Source: Geminocystis sp. NIES-3708 (GTDB lineage: Bacteria > Cyanobacteriota > Cyanobacteriia > Cyanobacteriales > Cyanobacteriaceae). From it: a stretch of 64,000 nucleotides of DNA. How positions within the stretch are numbered: position 1 is the first letter of the stretch; each line of letters begins with the position of its first letter. The DNA is taken from assembly GCF_001548095.1 (NCBI RefSeq), contig NZ_AP014815.1, forward strand, positions 434,001 to 498,000. The letters are read 5' to 3'. The notes beneath the pieces were generated by a model, which saw only the letters and a program-made list of their open reading frames with translations, was not told where the DNA came from and ran no database searches. Below are positions 55,340 to 63,736 of this stretch, piece by piece. A program made the translations under genes and the position numbers.

Positions 55340-56953
55340 TTAAAAAGTAAAAGATGTCCGCAAAGCACCCACATATAAAGGATCTCGGTTATTTGCTGGG
55401 TTAATAGCTACCCAAAAAGCAGGAGTTATTGATATATTGTCTGTTAATTTAAACATATAAAATGTTTCGATCAGAAAAGGTGTATCTTTAGTAGCAACAA
55501 TATCGGTAGAAATATTGTTTTTATTAGTTAAAGTAGCCGCATAGGGAGGACTTCCGACACTGACAACACCTAAATTTCCCTCTTTTAATAAGTCAGGAAA
55601 AGCTAAACTTACTTTCCAATTCCAAATATCAGCATAATCTCCCTTTCTCAGTCCACCTTCAGCTTTAGAATAGGTGTACATTCCCCAACCAGAAACGTTA
55701 AAACGAGGGTTGATCTGCCATGACCCAATTACGGCATAATGGTCAGAAGATGCAGCGTTACTATCAAAAGGATCATCAGTATTATTTAATCCTGTATAAC
55801 CCAAGAGGGAAAAATCTTGTAAATCTCCCGTGCCACTATAATCTCTGGCATAGGCGAAGGCAATTCCCGTATTACCCTCAAATTTGTAAGTTAATTGAGC
55901 CGCAATATTATATTTTCCGTTAAATAAACCATTTCCGCTTTCAGGATTACTACCATTGAGAGCAGAATAGAGAAACCCTAAATTCAGTTTATCGGTGATG
56001 TCATAGTAAGCTCCTACTCCCGGACCTTCATAGTCGTTCATGAGGTAAATTGGTGCTAAACTGGGAAAAAATGCTACTGATCCTGTGGCAAAATCCGAAG
56101 TATAAGGAGAAAGAGGATCAGAAATGTCATCGAGAGTAATTTTAATTCCCGCTAAAAATAACTTGAGGCGATCGCCTACAGGAAAGTTATACTGTACTTT
56201 ATTTAAAGCGGTGTTATTATCTCCTCCTGCACTAAAGTTAAAATCTGTTAAATTACTTCCTCCTCGTGCAAAATAAAAATTACCCATTTGTAAACGAACT
56301 TTTAACAAATCTTTACCGCTAAAACTGGTGTTGAAATCAAGACGAGTTCTATAATTAGCAGTAACTTGTCCATCGGTTATAGGTGTACCTTTTGGAACTC
56401 CAAGAGCCGCAGTTTCATTACCTCCAACTCCCGAAAAAACAATGATATTTTCCCCTCGTAAAGTGGTGGTGGGGGAAAAATTATTATCTTCTAAAAAGGC
56501 AATTCTACTTTCTAAATTATTGACTCTAGTATTAAGGGTTGCTAATTCTAGTTGATATTCTTTAGCTAATGTTTTTAATTTCTCTAAGTCTTCTTTAATA
56601 ACCGTTGTGCCTTCTTGTATTAACCTTTCCATTGTATTTAAACAGGCATTCAAACCTGCGGCAAATTCATAACGACTTAAAGCCTGATTACCTCTAAAAG
56701 TTCTGTCAGGATAACCGACAATACAACCATAACGCTCCACAAGACTTCTAAGGGCTTCAAATGCCCAATCCGTAGGCGATACATCTCGCAGTTGTGAAAC
56801 GCTATTAATTTGACTCATGGAATTGTTATGGGAATCATCAGTCATCCTTTGAGAGTCAATGATTGATTGTGCTTGAGCCATATTTGCATCTAAAAAATAG
56901 CCTAAATTAAAGATAATAGATAAAAATAAGAGATAATTAAGTTTATTAGTCAT
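55340..56953 (-). CDS. SLH-domain OprB-type outer-membrane porin (iron uptake porin/SomA type)
   Basis: 537 aa. It has a signal peptide (KLNYLLFLSIIFNLGYFLDA, then NMAQAQS). The SLH domain (about 50-115; DVSPTDWAFEALRSLVERYG, then GYPDRTFRGNQALSRYEF) binds cell wall. A coiled coil (about 118-155) with LNTRVNNLESRIAFLEDN follows, then an OprB-like 16-strand beta-barrel to a terminal Phe (RTSFTF). These are the abundant cyanobacterial outer-membrane channels; some are implicated in inorganic ion or iron passage. Monocistronic with its own terminator. Confidence 0.93.
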   Translation of the reverse strand: MTNKLNYLLFLSIIFNLGYFLDANMAQAQSIIDSQRMTDDSHNNSMSQINSVSQLRDVSPTDWAFEALRSLVERYGCIVGYPDRTFRGNQALSRYEFAAGLNACLNTMERLIQEGTTVIKEDLEKLKTLAKEYQLELATLNTRVNNLESRIAFLEDNNFSPTTTLRGENIIVFSGVGGNETAALGVPKGTPITDGQVTANYRTRLDFNTSFSGKDLLKVRLQMGNFYFARGGSNLTDFNFSAGGDNNTALNKVQYNFPVGDRLKLFLAGIKITLDDISDPLSPYTSDFATGSVAFFPSLAPIYLMNDYEGPGVGAYYDITDKLNLGFLYSALNGSNPESGNGLFNGKYNIAAQLTYKFEGNTGIAFAYARDYSGTGDLQDFSLLGYTGLNNTDDPFDSNAASSDHYAVIGSWQINPRFNVSGWGMYTYSKAEGGLRKGDYADIWNWKVSLAFPDLLKEGNLGVVSVGSPPYAATLTNKNNISTDIVATKDTPFLIETFYMFKLTDNISITPAFWVAINPANNRDPLYVGALRTSFTF

Positions 56954-57124
56954 TTTTATTGATAAATTAAATAATTTGAACTTTTGTTGTCAATTTTGTG
57001 ATTTTTAACTGCAACTTCATGGTAACTATGAAATTCTATTGGCTTCTGTTCTTTTTACTTTATGCTGTGTAAGGGATGCGATATTGCTCAATTGGTTGTT
57101 TGCTTTGACTTCCTGCTACCCGGC

Positions 57125-58696
57125 TTACAAAGAGTTGCTTAGTGTTGTTTTTCTTTTCGCTTGTCCTACAGGGTCCATTTTTTGTTCTAACCACTTAAAT
57201 CCAAAAGAGGATAAGGTTGTTAAAACTAGATAGACTAACGCCACCGCAATATAAACTTGAAAGGCTTGAAATGTAGTCGCTACAATTAATTGCCCTTGTC
57301 GGAATAATTCAGCAAAACCGATTACCGCAACCAAACTGGTGTCTTTAATGAGGGTGATAAACTCGTTACCTAACGGGGGCAAAATTCGGCGAAAGGCTTG
57401 AGGCATAATTACTTCTTTTAAGGTTTGTAATCGATTCATTCCCAATGCTTCACAGGCTTCCCATTGACCTTTATCTATGGATTGAATACCTCCTCTAATA
57501 ATTTCTGCGAGATAAGCGGCAACATTTAAACTTAACGCAATAACTGCGGCTGGAAGACGTTGTAAACTCCACTGTAAACCAATACCTTGAAAGAAAGCAG
57601 GTAAACCGAAATAAATAATAAACAGTTGTACTAGCATCGGTGTTCCTCTGAAAAATTCTACATAAACTCGTAAAATATTTTTAAGGAATTTGTTATCGGA
57701 AATTAAGCCAAAAGCGACGAATGATCCGCCAATTAAGCCAAAAAAGATGGATAATGCCGTTAAGGTGAGGGTGACAACTGCACCTTGAGGTAATCTTTGG
57801 ATGAGTAAAGTTAATACCGATTGATTACTACTAGCACTGAGGGGATTTGTTGTAAAATCCGAAGACGTAGTGCCGATTAAAGAGGGTGCGATTAAAGGTA
57901 ATACTAAAGGCTCACCAGCGAACCATTTTTGATAAATTTGCTTATAAGTGCCGTTACGTAAAATTTTGAACAAGCCATAGTTAAGTAACATTACTTTTTC
58001 GGAATTCATGGGTAAAGCGATGCCATAAAACTCCTCTGTGACTAATTCTCCGACAACTTTTACTCCTCGTAATCCTGCTTCTTTTATAGCAAATAATGTT
58101 ACAGGACCATCATTGACTACTGCATCAACTTTACCGTTGACTAACTCTTGTAAAGCTAATACTGCTGAATCAAAAGCGACTATTTGGGCGTTAGGGATTT
58201 TTTGTGCTTCCATCGCTCCCGTTGTGCCTATTTGTACGGCAATTTTTCGCCCTGTTAAATCGTCAAAACTGTTAATTTTATCGTTATTTTCTTGAACGGC
58301 AATAGCTAAACCTGCTTTAAAATAAGGACTAGAAAATGCTACAGTTCGTCCTCTTTCGGCAGTAATTGTCATACCACTAATTGCACCATCGAGAGTGCCT
58401 GATTGTAAAGCAGGAATAATACCATCAAAGGGTAATGATTCAAACTCCACCGTCAACCCAACTTCATTACCGATGGCTTTCATTAAATCAATATCAAAAC
58501 CTTGCAAACCGCTACCATCTTCTGACGGCATTTCAAAAGGAGGAAAAGTTGGTTCTGTACCTACTTTGAAAGCAATTAACTGACTTTTGACTGGTTGCAC
58601 CGTAAAGGGGTTAAAAGTTATCAAAATTATTGTCAGACAAGCTAGTAACCCCAAAACAATGGGCTTAATCCATCGATGTCGAAAGTGTTTGATCAT
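57125..58696 (-). CDS. bgtB: Amino-acid ABC transporter, substrate-binding domain fused to permease (BgtB-like)
   Basis: 523 aa. An N-terminal signal/anchor helix (IVLGLLACLTIILITFNPF) is followed by a SBP_bac_3 domain (about 40-265; FKVGTEPTFPPFEMPSEDGS, GFDIDLMKAIGNEVG). The HisM/GlnP-type permease (about 300-515) carries FFRGTPMLVQLFIIYFG and EACEALGMNRLQTLKEVIMP. Such fused proteins occur in Synechocystis as BgtB, which imports basic amino acids and glutamine with BgtA. The ATPase gene lies divergently 183 bp away, so a full transporter is encoded here. Confidence 0.9.
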   Translation of the reverse strand: MIKHFRHRWIKPIVLGLLACLTIILITFNPFTVQPVKSQLIAFKVGTEPTFPPFEMPSEDGSGLQGFDIDLMKAIGNEVGLTVEFESLPFDGIIPALQSGTLDGAISGMTITAERGRTVAFSSPYFKAGLAIAVQENNDKINSFDDLTGRKIAVQIGTTGAMEAQKIPNAQIVAFDSAVLALQELVNGKVDAVVNDGPVTLFAIKEAGLRGVKVVGELVTEEFYGIALPMNSEKVMLLNYGLFKILRNGTYKQIYQKWFAGEPLVLPLIAPSLIGTTSSDFTTNPLSASSNQSVLTLLIQRLPQGAVVTLTLTALSIFFGLIGGSFVAFGLISDNKFLKNILRVYVEFFRGTPMLVQLFIIYFGLPAFFQGIGLQWSLQRLPAAVIALSLNVAAYLAEIIRGGIQSIDKGQWEACEALGMNRLQTLKEVIMPQAFRRILPPLGNEFITLIKDTSLVAVIGFAELFRQGQLIVATTFQAFQVYIAVALVYLVLTTLSSFGFKWLEQKMDPVGQAKRKTTLSNSL

Positions 58697-58879
58697 TACG
58701 GTACTATTAATAATATTTACTTAAGAATAATCGCAACTTTAACTATGACCTGAAAAATTACGATCTTTTGTTATCTAAAACACATTTTTTCAGATTAAAA
58801 TTATCTATATTACAAGTAATTCATTAATACTTTATCAATACAAAAATCTTTTACAAAATAATCAAAAATATACATAATT

Positions 58880-59647
58880 ATGTCTTCACCTATACCAGTA
58901 ATTATTAGTGACAATTTACATAAAAGTTTTGGAAATTTAGAAGTATTAAAAGGGGTAAATATTGCTTTATATAAAGGTGATGTTGTCTCGGTAATCGGTC
59001 CTTCTGGCTGTGGCAAAACCACTTTTATTCGATGTTTAAATCGTCTTGAAACTGTTACATCAGGAACTTTAGAAGTTATGGGAGTTGATATGTCTGCCCA
59101 TAAAATTAGCGAAATTTCTTTACGACAGTTGAGAAGTAAAGTAAGTATGGTTTTTCAACATTTTAATTTATTTCCTCACTTAACAGTTCTACAAAATTTG
59201 ATGTTAGCACCACAAAAAGTATTGAAAAAATCTACTCATGAAGCCAAAGAAAAAGCGTTACATTATTTGGCAAAAGTTGGTTTATCTGCTAAATCTGACT
59301 TTTATCCTGAGCAACTTTCGGGAGGACAAAAACAACGAGTGGCGATCGCCCGTAGTTTGTGTATGCAACCTGAGATTATTTTATTTGATGAGCCTACTAG
59401 CGCTTTAGATCCTGAATTAGTAGGAGAAGTACTTTCGACCATGAAACAATTAGCAGAAGAAGGTATGACAATGGTAGTCGTTACTCATGAAATGCAGTTT
59501 GCAAGAGAGGTTTCTAATAAAGTGTTATTTTTCAATGAAGGAATTATCGAGGAAATGGGTAAACCTGAAGATTTATTTTCTGCACCAAAAAGTGAACGAT
59601 TAAAGACATTTTTAAAACGTACTAATTCAGGAGTTTATAACGAATAA
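58880..59647 (+). CDS. bgtA: Amino-acid ABC transporter ATPase (BgtA/GlnQ-like)
   Basis: 255 aa ATPase of the polar amino acid family. Walker A is GPSGCGKTT (around residues 45-53), the Q-loop is [17 protein letters not shown], the signature is [15 protein letters not shown], Walker B is [20 protein letters not shown] and the switch is [10 protein letters not shown]. It is encoded divergently from the fused permease/binding protein, its expected partner. Confidence 0.92.
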   Translation: MSSPIPVIISDNLHKSFGNLEVLKGVNIALYKGDVVSVIGPSGCGKTTFIRCLNRLETVTSGTLEVMGVDMSAHKISEISLRQLRSKVSMVFQHFNLFPHLTVLQNLMLAPQKVLKKSTHEAKEKALHYLAKVGLSAKSDFYPEQLSGGQKQRVAIARSLCMQPEIILFDEPTSALDPELVGEVLSTMKQLAEEGMTMVVVTHEMQFAREVSNKVLFFNEGIIEEMGKPEDLFSAPKSERLKTFLKRTNSGVYNE

Positions 59648-59756
59648 ATAATTATTCCTAAGTTTATTTTCTCTCCTTGTAACTTTTAATATAGATTTAA
59701 TTAATTTTAATGATTTCTCCTCTGAAAAAATAAGTCGAAAAAATATTTCAAAAAAG

Positions 59757-59786
59757 TTGACAAATTTAATGTTTTCTGATTATAAT
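59757..59786 (+). promoter_or_regulatory. Strong sigma70-type promoter upstream of a hairpin transcript
   Basis: TTGACA (59757-59762), an 18-nt spacer and TATAAT (59781-59786): both hexamers match consensus exactly. The predicted start is near 59793. The first transcribed feature is the 18-bp hairpin at 59802-59843. Confidence 0.75.
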
Positions 59787-59792
59787 AGAGTT

Positions 59793-59860
59793 AATAAATA
59801 GAGCCACCTTTTCTTGACCCTTTGCGGTCGGGGAGGGGTGGCTTGTGTCTATTTTTATTC
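59793..59860 (+). ncRNA. Candidate small RNA or leader with an 18-bp hairpin
   Basis: AGCCACCTTTTCTTGACC (59802-59819) pairs over all 18 positions with GGTCGGGGAGGGGTGGCT (59826-59843) around the loop CTTTGC. Five of the pairs are G-U, so the fold is far better on the plus-strand RNA than on the minus strand. CTATTTTTATT follows about 6-15 nt later. With the consensus promoter this could be a small RNA of about 65 nt, or a promoter-proximal terminator in the leader of the DppB-type gene at 59918. It matches no RNA family I recognise. Confidence 0.5.
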
Positions 59861-59917
59861 AGTTTTGCTTATGGTAATCACTAGATAATCATATTTAATA
59901 AATAGATAAAAGAGAGA

Positions 59918-60874
59918 ATGAATTATTTTGTCAAAAGAGTTTTAATTTCCATACCAACTTTATTGGCTATTAGTCTAGTAATTTTTTTTATTTTAGCATT
60001 AGCACCGGGTGATCCTCTCAGTGAATTTGCTTCTAATCCAAATATTACGGCGGAAGTTAGAGAAAATCTGAGAAAATCTTTAGGGTTAGATAAGCCTATT
60101 TATATTCGCTATCTTAAATGGCTTTTGGCTTTTTTTCAAGGAGATTTAGGTTATTCTTTTAGTAGTAGAAGCTCAGTTTTTGGTTTGATTTTACAGCGTC
60201 TTCCTAATACCTTAATGATTGTGGGTGTTGCTTATATAATTAGTGTTTTTCTGGCAATTCCTATGGGATTAATTTCTGCGGTTAAACGCTATTCTTTACT
60301 CGATAATGTTATCACAGCGATCGCTTTTTTTGGCTATTCAATTCCACCTTTTTTCACAGGATTATTATTGATCATAATTTTTAGTGTACAACTTAAATGG
60401 CTACCTTTTATTTATGATAGCAATTTAGAAATTATCAATTTTGCAACTTTTTTCGCACAAATTAAACAGTCTATTATGCCCATTATGGTATTAAGTTTAT
60501 ATCAAACGGCGGTATTAATGCGATTTATGAGATCATCAGTGATGGAAGAATTGAATCATGATTATGTACGGACAGCTTACAGTAAAGGATTAAATACTTA
60601 TCAAGTGGTGGTTAATCATGTTTTACGCAATGCTTTGATTCCTGTTATCACTTTAATCGCTTTAGATATTCCTAGTATATTCACTGGAGCATTAGTTACT
60701 GAACAAATTTTTCGTATCCCCGGGATTGGTGCTTTATTGATTGAATCAATTTATCGTAGTGACACTCCTGTCGTGATGGCGATAACAATGATTTATGGTA
60801 TTCTAATCGTTATCTTTAATCTTATAGCAGATTTGACCTATTCATGGCTTGATCCTAGAGTAAGATTAGATTGA
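59918..60874 (+). CDS. ABC transporter permease, DppB/OppB type
   Basis: 318 aa peptide/nickel-type permease. The first helix is VLISIPTLLAISLVIFFIL, followed by LAPGDPLSEFA, typical of DppB. The EAA loop is HDYVRTAYSKGLNTYQVVVN, followed by HVLRNALIP. The end AITMIYGILIVIFNLIADLT plus YSWLDPRVRLD is characteristic. No DppC partner or binding protein follows. The fused DppDF ATPase is 57 kb away at 1103-2752 and may serve it. Confidence 0.92.
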   Translation: MNYFVKRVLISIPTLLAISLVIFFILALAPGDPLSEFASNPNITAEVRENLRKSLGLDKPIYIRYLKWLLAFFQGDLGYSFSSRSSVFGLILQRLPNTLMIVGVAYIISVFLAIPMGLISAVKRYSLLDNVITAIAFFGYSIPPFFTGLLLIIIFSVQLKWLPFIYDSNLEIINFATFFAQIKQSIMPIMVLSLYQTAVLMRFMRSSVMEELNHDYVRTAYSKGLNTYQVVVNHVLRNALIPVITLIALDIPSIFTGALVTEQIFRIPGIGALLIESIYRSDTPVVMAITMIYGILIVIFNLIADLTYSWLDPRVRLD

Positions 60875-61031
60875 AATTAAATTTGTTGGAATATAGAAGA
60901 AAAGAAGAGGATATTTAATTTATTATTTTCATAAAAATATGTTGTATTAAATTAAATTAAGAAAATGTTAATTTTATCTGTCATTTTTTGAGATTAGATA
61001 ACTCAAAATGTTAAAGTAAACAGAAAGATTA

Positions 61032-61436
61032 TTGTGGAAAATAATAAGGGTGAAACAAAATTTTCAAAATAAAATTATCAACATCAATGATTCGGGTTTA
61101 GGTTGTTTATTAACATTAGTCATTATCAGTTTATTTTTAGGTGCAATAGGCTTACAGTGGATTGTTAATGGGTTTTTAATCTTTTTTGCTTTATTATTGA
61201 TTACTCCAATTATTGGTATTTGGGGATTTCGTTGGTGGTTAAAACGAAATTTAGTGGCAGATAATTGTCCTGTATGTAATTATAGTTTTACAGGTTTTAA
61301 TAATACTGATTGTCGTTGCCCAAATTGTGGGGAAGTTTTAAAAGTAGAACAGGGTAAATTCATAAGAGAAATTCCTGATGGTACTATTGAAGTAAAAGCA
61401 GTAGAAGTTTCTAATAATATTTTAGATGAATCATAA
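61032..61436 (+). CDS. Small membrane protein with zinc-ribbon tail
   Basis: Up to 134 aa. The first possible start is TTG 61032; GTG 61050 (MKQNFQNK) is a better-looking alternative. Two membrane helices (GCLLTLVIISLFLGAIGLQW and NGFLIFFALLLITPIIGIWG) are followed by a cytoplasmic zinc ribbon CPVC...CRCPNCG (about residues 84-101) and an acidic end. The family is unknown to me; conserved cyanobacterial membrane zinc-ribbon proteins of this shape exist. It converges on the AbrB-like gene. Confidence 0.7.
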   Translation: MWKIIRVKQNFQNKIININDSGLGCLLTLVIISLFLGAIGLQWIVNGFLIFFALLLITPIIGIWGFRWWLKRNLVADNCPVCNYSFTGFNNTDCRCPNCGEVLKVEQGKFIREIPDGTIEVKAVEVSNNILDES

Positions 61437-61482
61437 ATAATTAAGGCTCTTAACCATTCAAACCATCTACAAGTACAATCAA

Positions 61483-61701
61483 CTACTTTTGTACTCTTTT
61501 GTCAATATCTCGAATATTATCAATATTTGCCCCTTTCAAAATACCTCTAAAGGATTCAAGGGAATTTGTTCGGGGAATTAAAGATATTAAATCATCTTTG
61601 ATGACTAGGGAGAATTTTTGTCCTGCTTTTAAGTGTAAACTTTTTCTAATTTCTTGAGGAATAACAATTTGATATTCTTTTGATAATGTAACTTCTAACA
61701 T
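61483..61701 (-). CDS. AbrB/MazE (SpoVT-AbrB) DNA-binding antitoxin-like protein
   Basis: 72 aa. The swapped-hairpin AbrB fold is visible: VTLSKEYQIVIPQEIRKSLH, then LKAGQKFSLVIKDDLISLIP. The C-terminal tail SLESFRGILKGANIDNIRDI is like the VapB toxin-binding part (usual partner a PIN ribonuclease). No PIN gene is next to it, so it is an orphan antitoxin or regulator. Confidence 0.85.
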   Translation of the reverse strand: MLEVTLSKEYQIVIPQEIRKSLHLKAGQKFSLVIKDDLISLIPRTNSLESFRGILKGANIDNIRDIDKRVQK

Positions 61702-61811
61702 ATTCTTAAATCATAATCTTGATCGTATTTATTGATCAAATTTTATCTGATCAGACGAAAAAAATCTTAGCAAAACTATACTCTTAATCTAATTTAAAAA
61801 CTGTGCTATAT

Positions 61812-62066
61812 TTATTCATAATGACTCAACATTCGCAAAACTTTAACTATTTTTTCTTGCGACAAAATTTGATAAATTAGACGATGCTGTTTATTAATTC
61901 TACGAGAGTAATAACCTGATAAATCTCCTCTTAATTTTTCATAGGGAGGTTGATAAGGATTTTCTGTTAAAATGATCAATAACTCTTGAGTCTGAGGTTT
62001 TAAACCCGCCGAACTTAATTTTTTAGCATCCTTATTGGCTTGTTTTGTTAGAATAACTTTCCACAT
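61812..62066 (-). CDS. yoeB: YoeB/Txe family toxin
   Basis: 84 aa from ATG 62066: MWKVILTKQANKDAKKLSSA. Ribosome-dependent mRNA interferase of the RelE superfamily. YoeB features: NPYQPPYEKLRGDLSGYYSR, RINKQHRLIYQI and terminal MLSHYE (His and Tyr of the catalytic end). Its ATG overlaps the antitoxin stop as TAATG, so translation is coupled. Confidence 0.93.
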   Translation of the reverse strand: MWKVILTKQANKDAKKLSSAGLKPQTQELLIILTENPYQPPYEKLRGDLSGYYSRRINKQHRLIYQILSQEKIVKVLRMLSHYE

Positions 62067-62314
62067 TACCAATCAATATCCTGAATATTAATACATTCTT
62101 CAATGGGGGTAGATGCTTCTCGATGAATAGATTCTACCATACTGGGAATAGATTGAAGATAGAGGGTTTCTTGGATTTCGTTCCATTCTTGCACGGAAAT
62201 TAACACTGCCTTACCCGTTGTTTCTTCAATCAAAATAGGTTGATGTTTTTGATTAATCTCAGCAATTATTTTGGGAAAATCAAGTTGTGGTTGATTAATT
62301 TTGATGGTTTCCAT
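62066..62314 (-). CDS. yefM: YefM/Phd family antitoxin
   Basis: 82 aa from ATG 62314 (METIKINQPQLDFPKIIAEI). The Phd/YefM fold binds DNA with its N-terminal half; the acidic C-terminal tail (STPIEECINIQDIDW) neutralises the YoeB toxin encoded next. An upstream TTG would add seven residues and is less likely. First gene of the two-gene operon. Confidence 0.88.
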   Translation of the reverse strand: METIKINQPQLDFPKIIAEINQKHQPILIEETTGKAVLISVQEWNEIQETLYLQSIPSMVESIHREASTPIEECINIQDIDW

Positions 62315-62551
62315 CTTCGTTGAAATTTTTATCAAGTTAACTATTCAATCATAAACGATGCCTTTAAGAAATAGTTGTAATATCAATACTATCAATCTAA
62401 TCTCAAAATTGTGAGACGGTGGCAATACCCTTTCCATACAACATATATTTTTATTAAAATTAAGTTACGATAAAACCTCAATAATATAACATGATAAAAT
62501 AAAAGACGGATATTACTATATTACGAGCAATAAATAGTTTGACAAAAACAC

Positions 62552-62737
62552 ATGAAAATTAAAGCTATAGTTCATACTGCCGAAGAAGGAGGATATTGGG
62601 CAGAAGTACCTATTTTTGATGGTTGCTATACCCAAGGTGAAACTATTGAAGAGGTTTTAGAAAATCTCCAAGAAATAATCAGCTTATATGTCGAAGACGA
62701 ACCCGAAAATCTTAACCCTTCTGAATCAGGTATTTGA
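62552..62737 (+). CDS. hicB: HicB family antitoxin
   Basis: 61 aa: MKIKAIVHTAEEGGYWAEVP, then IFDGCYTQGETIEEVLENLQ. It is the partial RNase H-like HicB fold with the GCYTQGET hallmark. The HicA toxin gene follows after 9 bp, an antitoxin-first order that is common in cyanobacteria. It resembles the orphan HicB at 35049. Confidence 0.92.
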   Translation: MKIKAIVHTAEEGGYWAEVPIFDGCYTQGETIEEVLENLQEIISLYVEDEPENLNPSESGI

Positions 62738-62746
62738 GTTAAATGT

Positions 62747-62956
62747 ATGAAATCAATATCAGGCAAAAAGTTAGGGCAGATATTGGAAAAAAAAGGTAGG
62801 CGATTAATTAGGATAAAAGGTAGCCATTATCGTTATCAAAAAAATCATACAAGCATTTCTATTCCTGTTCATGGCAATCAAGATTTAAAAATTGGATTGT
62901 TAAAATATGAAAAAAGCCAATTTAACCGAGTTGGATTTAATTTAATGGTTGAATAA
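62747..62956 (+). CDS. hicA: HicA family toxin (mRNA interferase)
   Basis: 69 aa double-stranded RNA-binding-like fold: MKSISGKKLGQILEKKGRRL, IRIKGSHYRYQK with the catalytic His, then SISIPVHGNQDLKIGLL. The last residues (EKSQFNRVGFNLMVE) diverge slightly from the usual IL(K/R)QAGL ending, which may mean a frameshifted or altered C-terminus. ATG 62747 overlaps an out-of-frame ATG at 62743. Confidence 0.9.
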   Translation: MKSISGKKLGQILEKKGRRLIRIKGSHYRYQKNHTSISIPVHGNQDLKIGLLKYEKSQFNRVGFNLMVE

Positions 62957-63088
62957 CTCCCCACATCAATCGAAGATAAAAATTGTGGAAAGGTGGACAT
63001 TATCCATCCTATATTTAGTAAAGGATTACTACGGTTGACATACCCAAAACCCATTTGAATCAAATCGTCTTCCTCTAAGCGTACCTTC

Positions 63089-63481
63089 TCAACAAGTATC
63101 CCATTTTACATCACCAGCAGGTTTAGCTTTGCCACCTGATACTTCCCAATAATAACCTGTGTCTTTAACCACATTACCAAAATAAAAAGTTCCTTTATTA
63201 GCAATATCACGACTGGCACATAACCAAAATCCATTGGATTGAAAATCTCTTCCTACTAAGACAGTATTTTGTGGACAAGTATCCCATCTCGCTTTACCAG
63301 CACTAATTGCTTGTCCTCCTGAAAATCTATACAAAAAACCTGCATCATTACGAATTATACCTACAAATATTGTATTTTTTGGCGAATTTGTTTGAGCCTT
63401 TGTATCGGAAGTAATGCTTGTTAACGTTGTTAAAGTCAAAGTTGTGCAAGTCAATAAAGTTGCTAAATATTTTTTATTCAT
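63089..63481 (-). CDS. Exported repeat protein, truncated by an in-frame TGA
   Basis: 130 aa with a signal peptide (YLATLLTCTTLTLTTLTSIT, cleavage near TKAQTN). Two tandem repeats follow: IFVGIIRNDAGFLYRFSGGQ...KARWDTC and FYFGNVVKDTGYYWEVSGGK...VKWDTC. After the TGA the frame continues 19 codons (TLRGRRFDSNGFWVC), matching the end of repeat one (VLVGRDFQSNGFWLC), to a TAG at 63029. The TGA therefore probably removes the last quarter of the second repeat. The family is not recognised; it may be a secreted carbohydrate- or matrix-binding protein. Confidence 0.7.
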   Translation of the reverse strand: MNKKYLATLLTCTTLTLTTLTSITSDTKAQTNSPKNTIFVGIIRNDAGFLYRFSGGQAISAGKARWDTCPQNTVLVGRDFQSNGFWLCASRDIANKGTFYFGNVVKDTGYYWEVSGGKAKPAGDVKWDTC

Positions 63482-63736
63482 GATTCCATTTTTCGTTAGA
63501 TTATTGTTTTTAAGTTCTCGTTTGAATATAAATTTAAGAATACCCCTTCAAAAACATTTTGGAATACGCTCAAAGACTGATAAAGAAGGGACTTTTATAA
63601 AAAATTATTACAAAAGACTTCTTTTACTGAGGGGGCGACAATGAAGGTAAACAGACGATGGCATAAGAGATTGAAGCTGGTAATCTGGATAAAAATAAGA
63701 TGTTTTTAGTTTTTATATTAATTACTATAGAAAAAG

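Noticed and set aside
57039..57233. Plus-strand frame of 64 codons beside the bgtB 3' end
   Set aside because: It overlaps the 3' end of the well-supported bgtB gene, has no recognisable domain and no ribosome-binding site.
59802..59843. Hairpin considered as a minus-strand terminator or element
   Set aside because: The G-U pairs become A-C mismatches on the minus strand and no T-run follows in that direction.
63414..63644. Plus-strand frame of 76 codons upstream of the IS4-type gene
   Set aside because: Its start overlaps the signal peptide of the exported protein on the other strand, and its composition is unlike a real protein.
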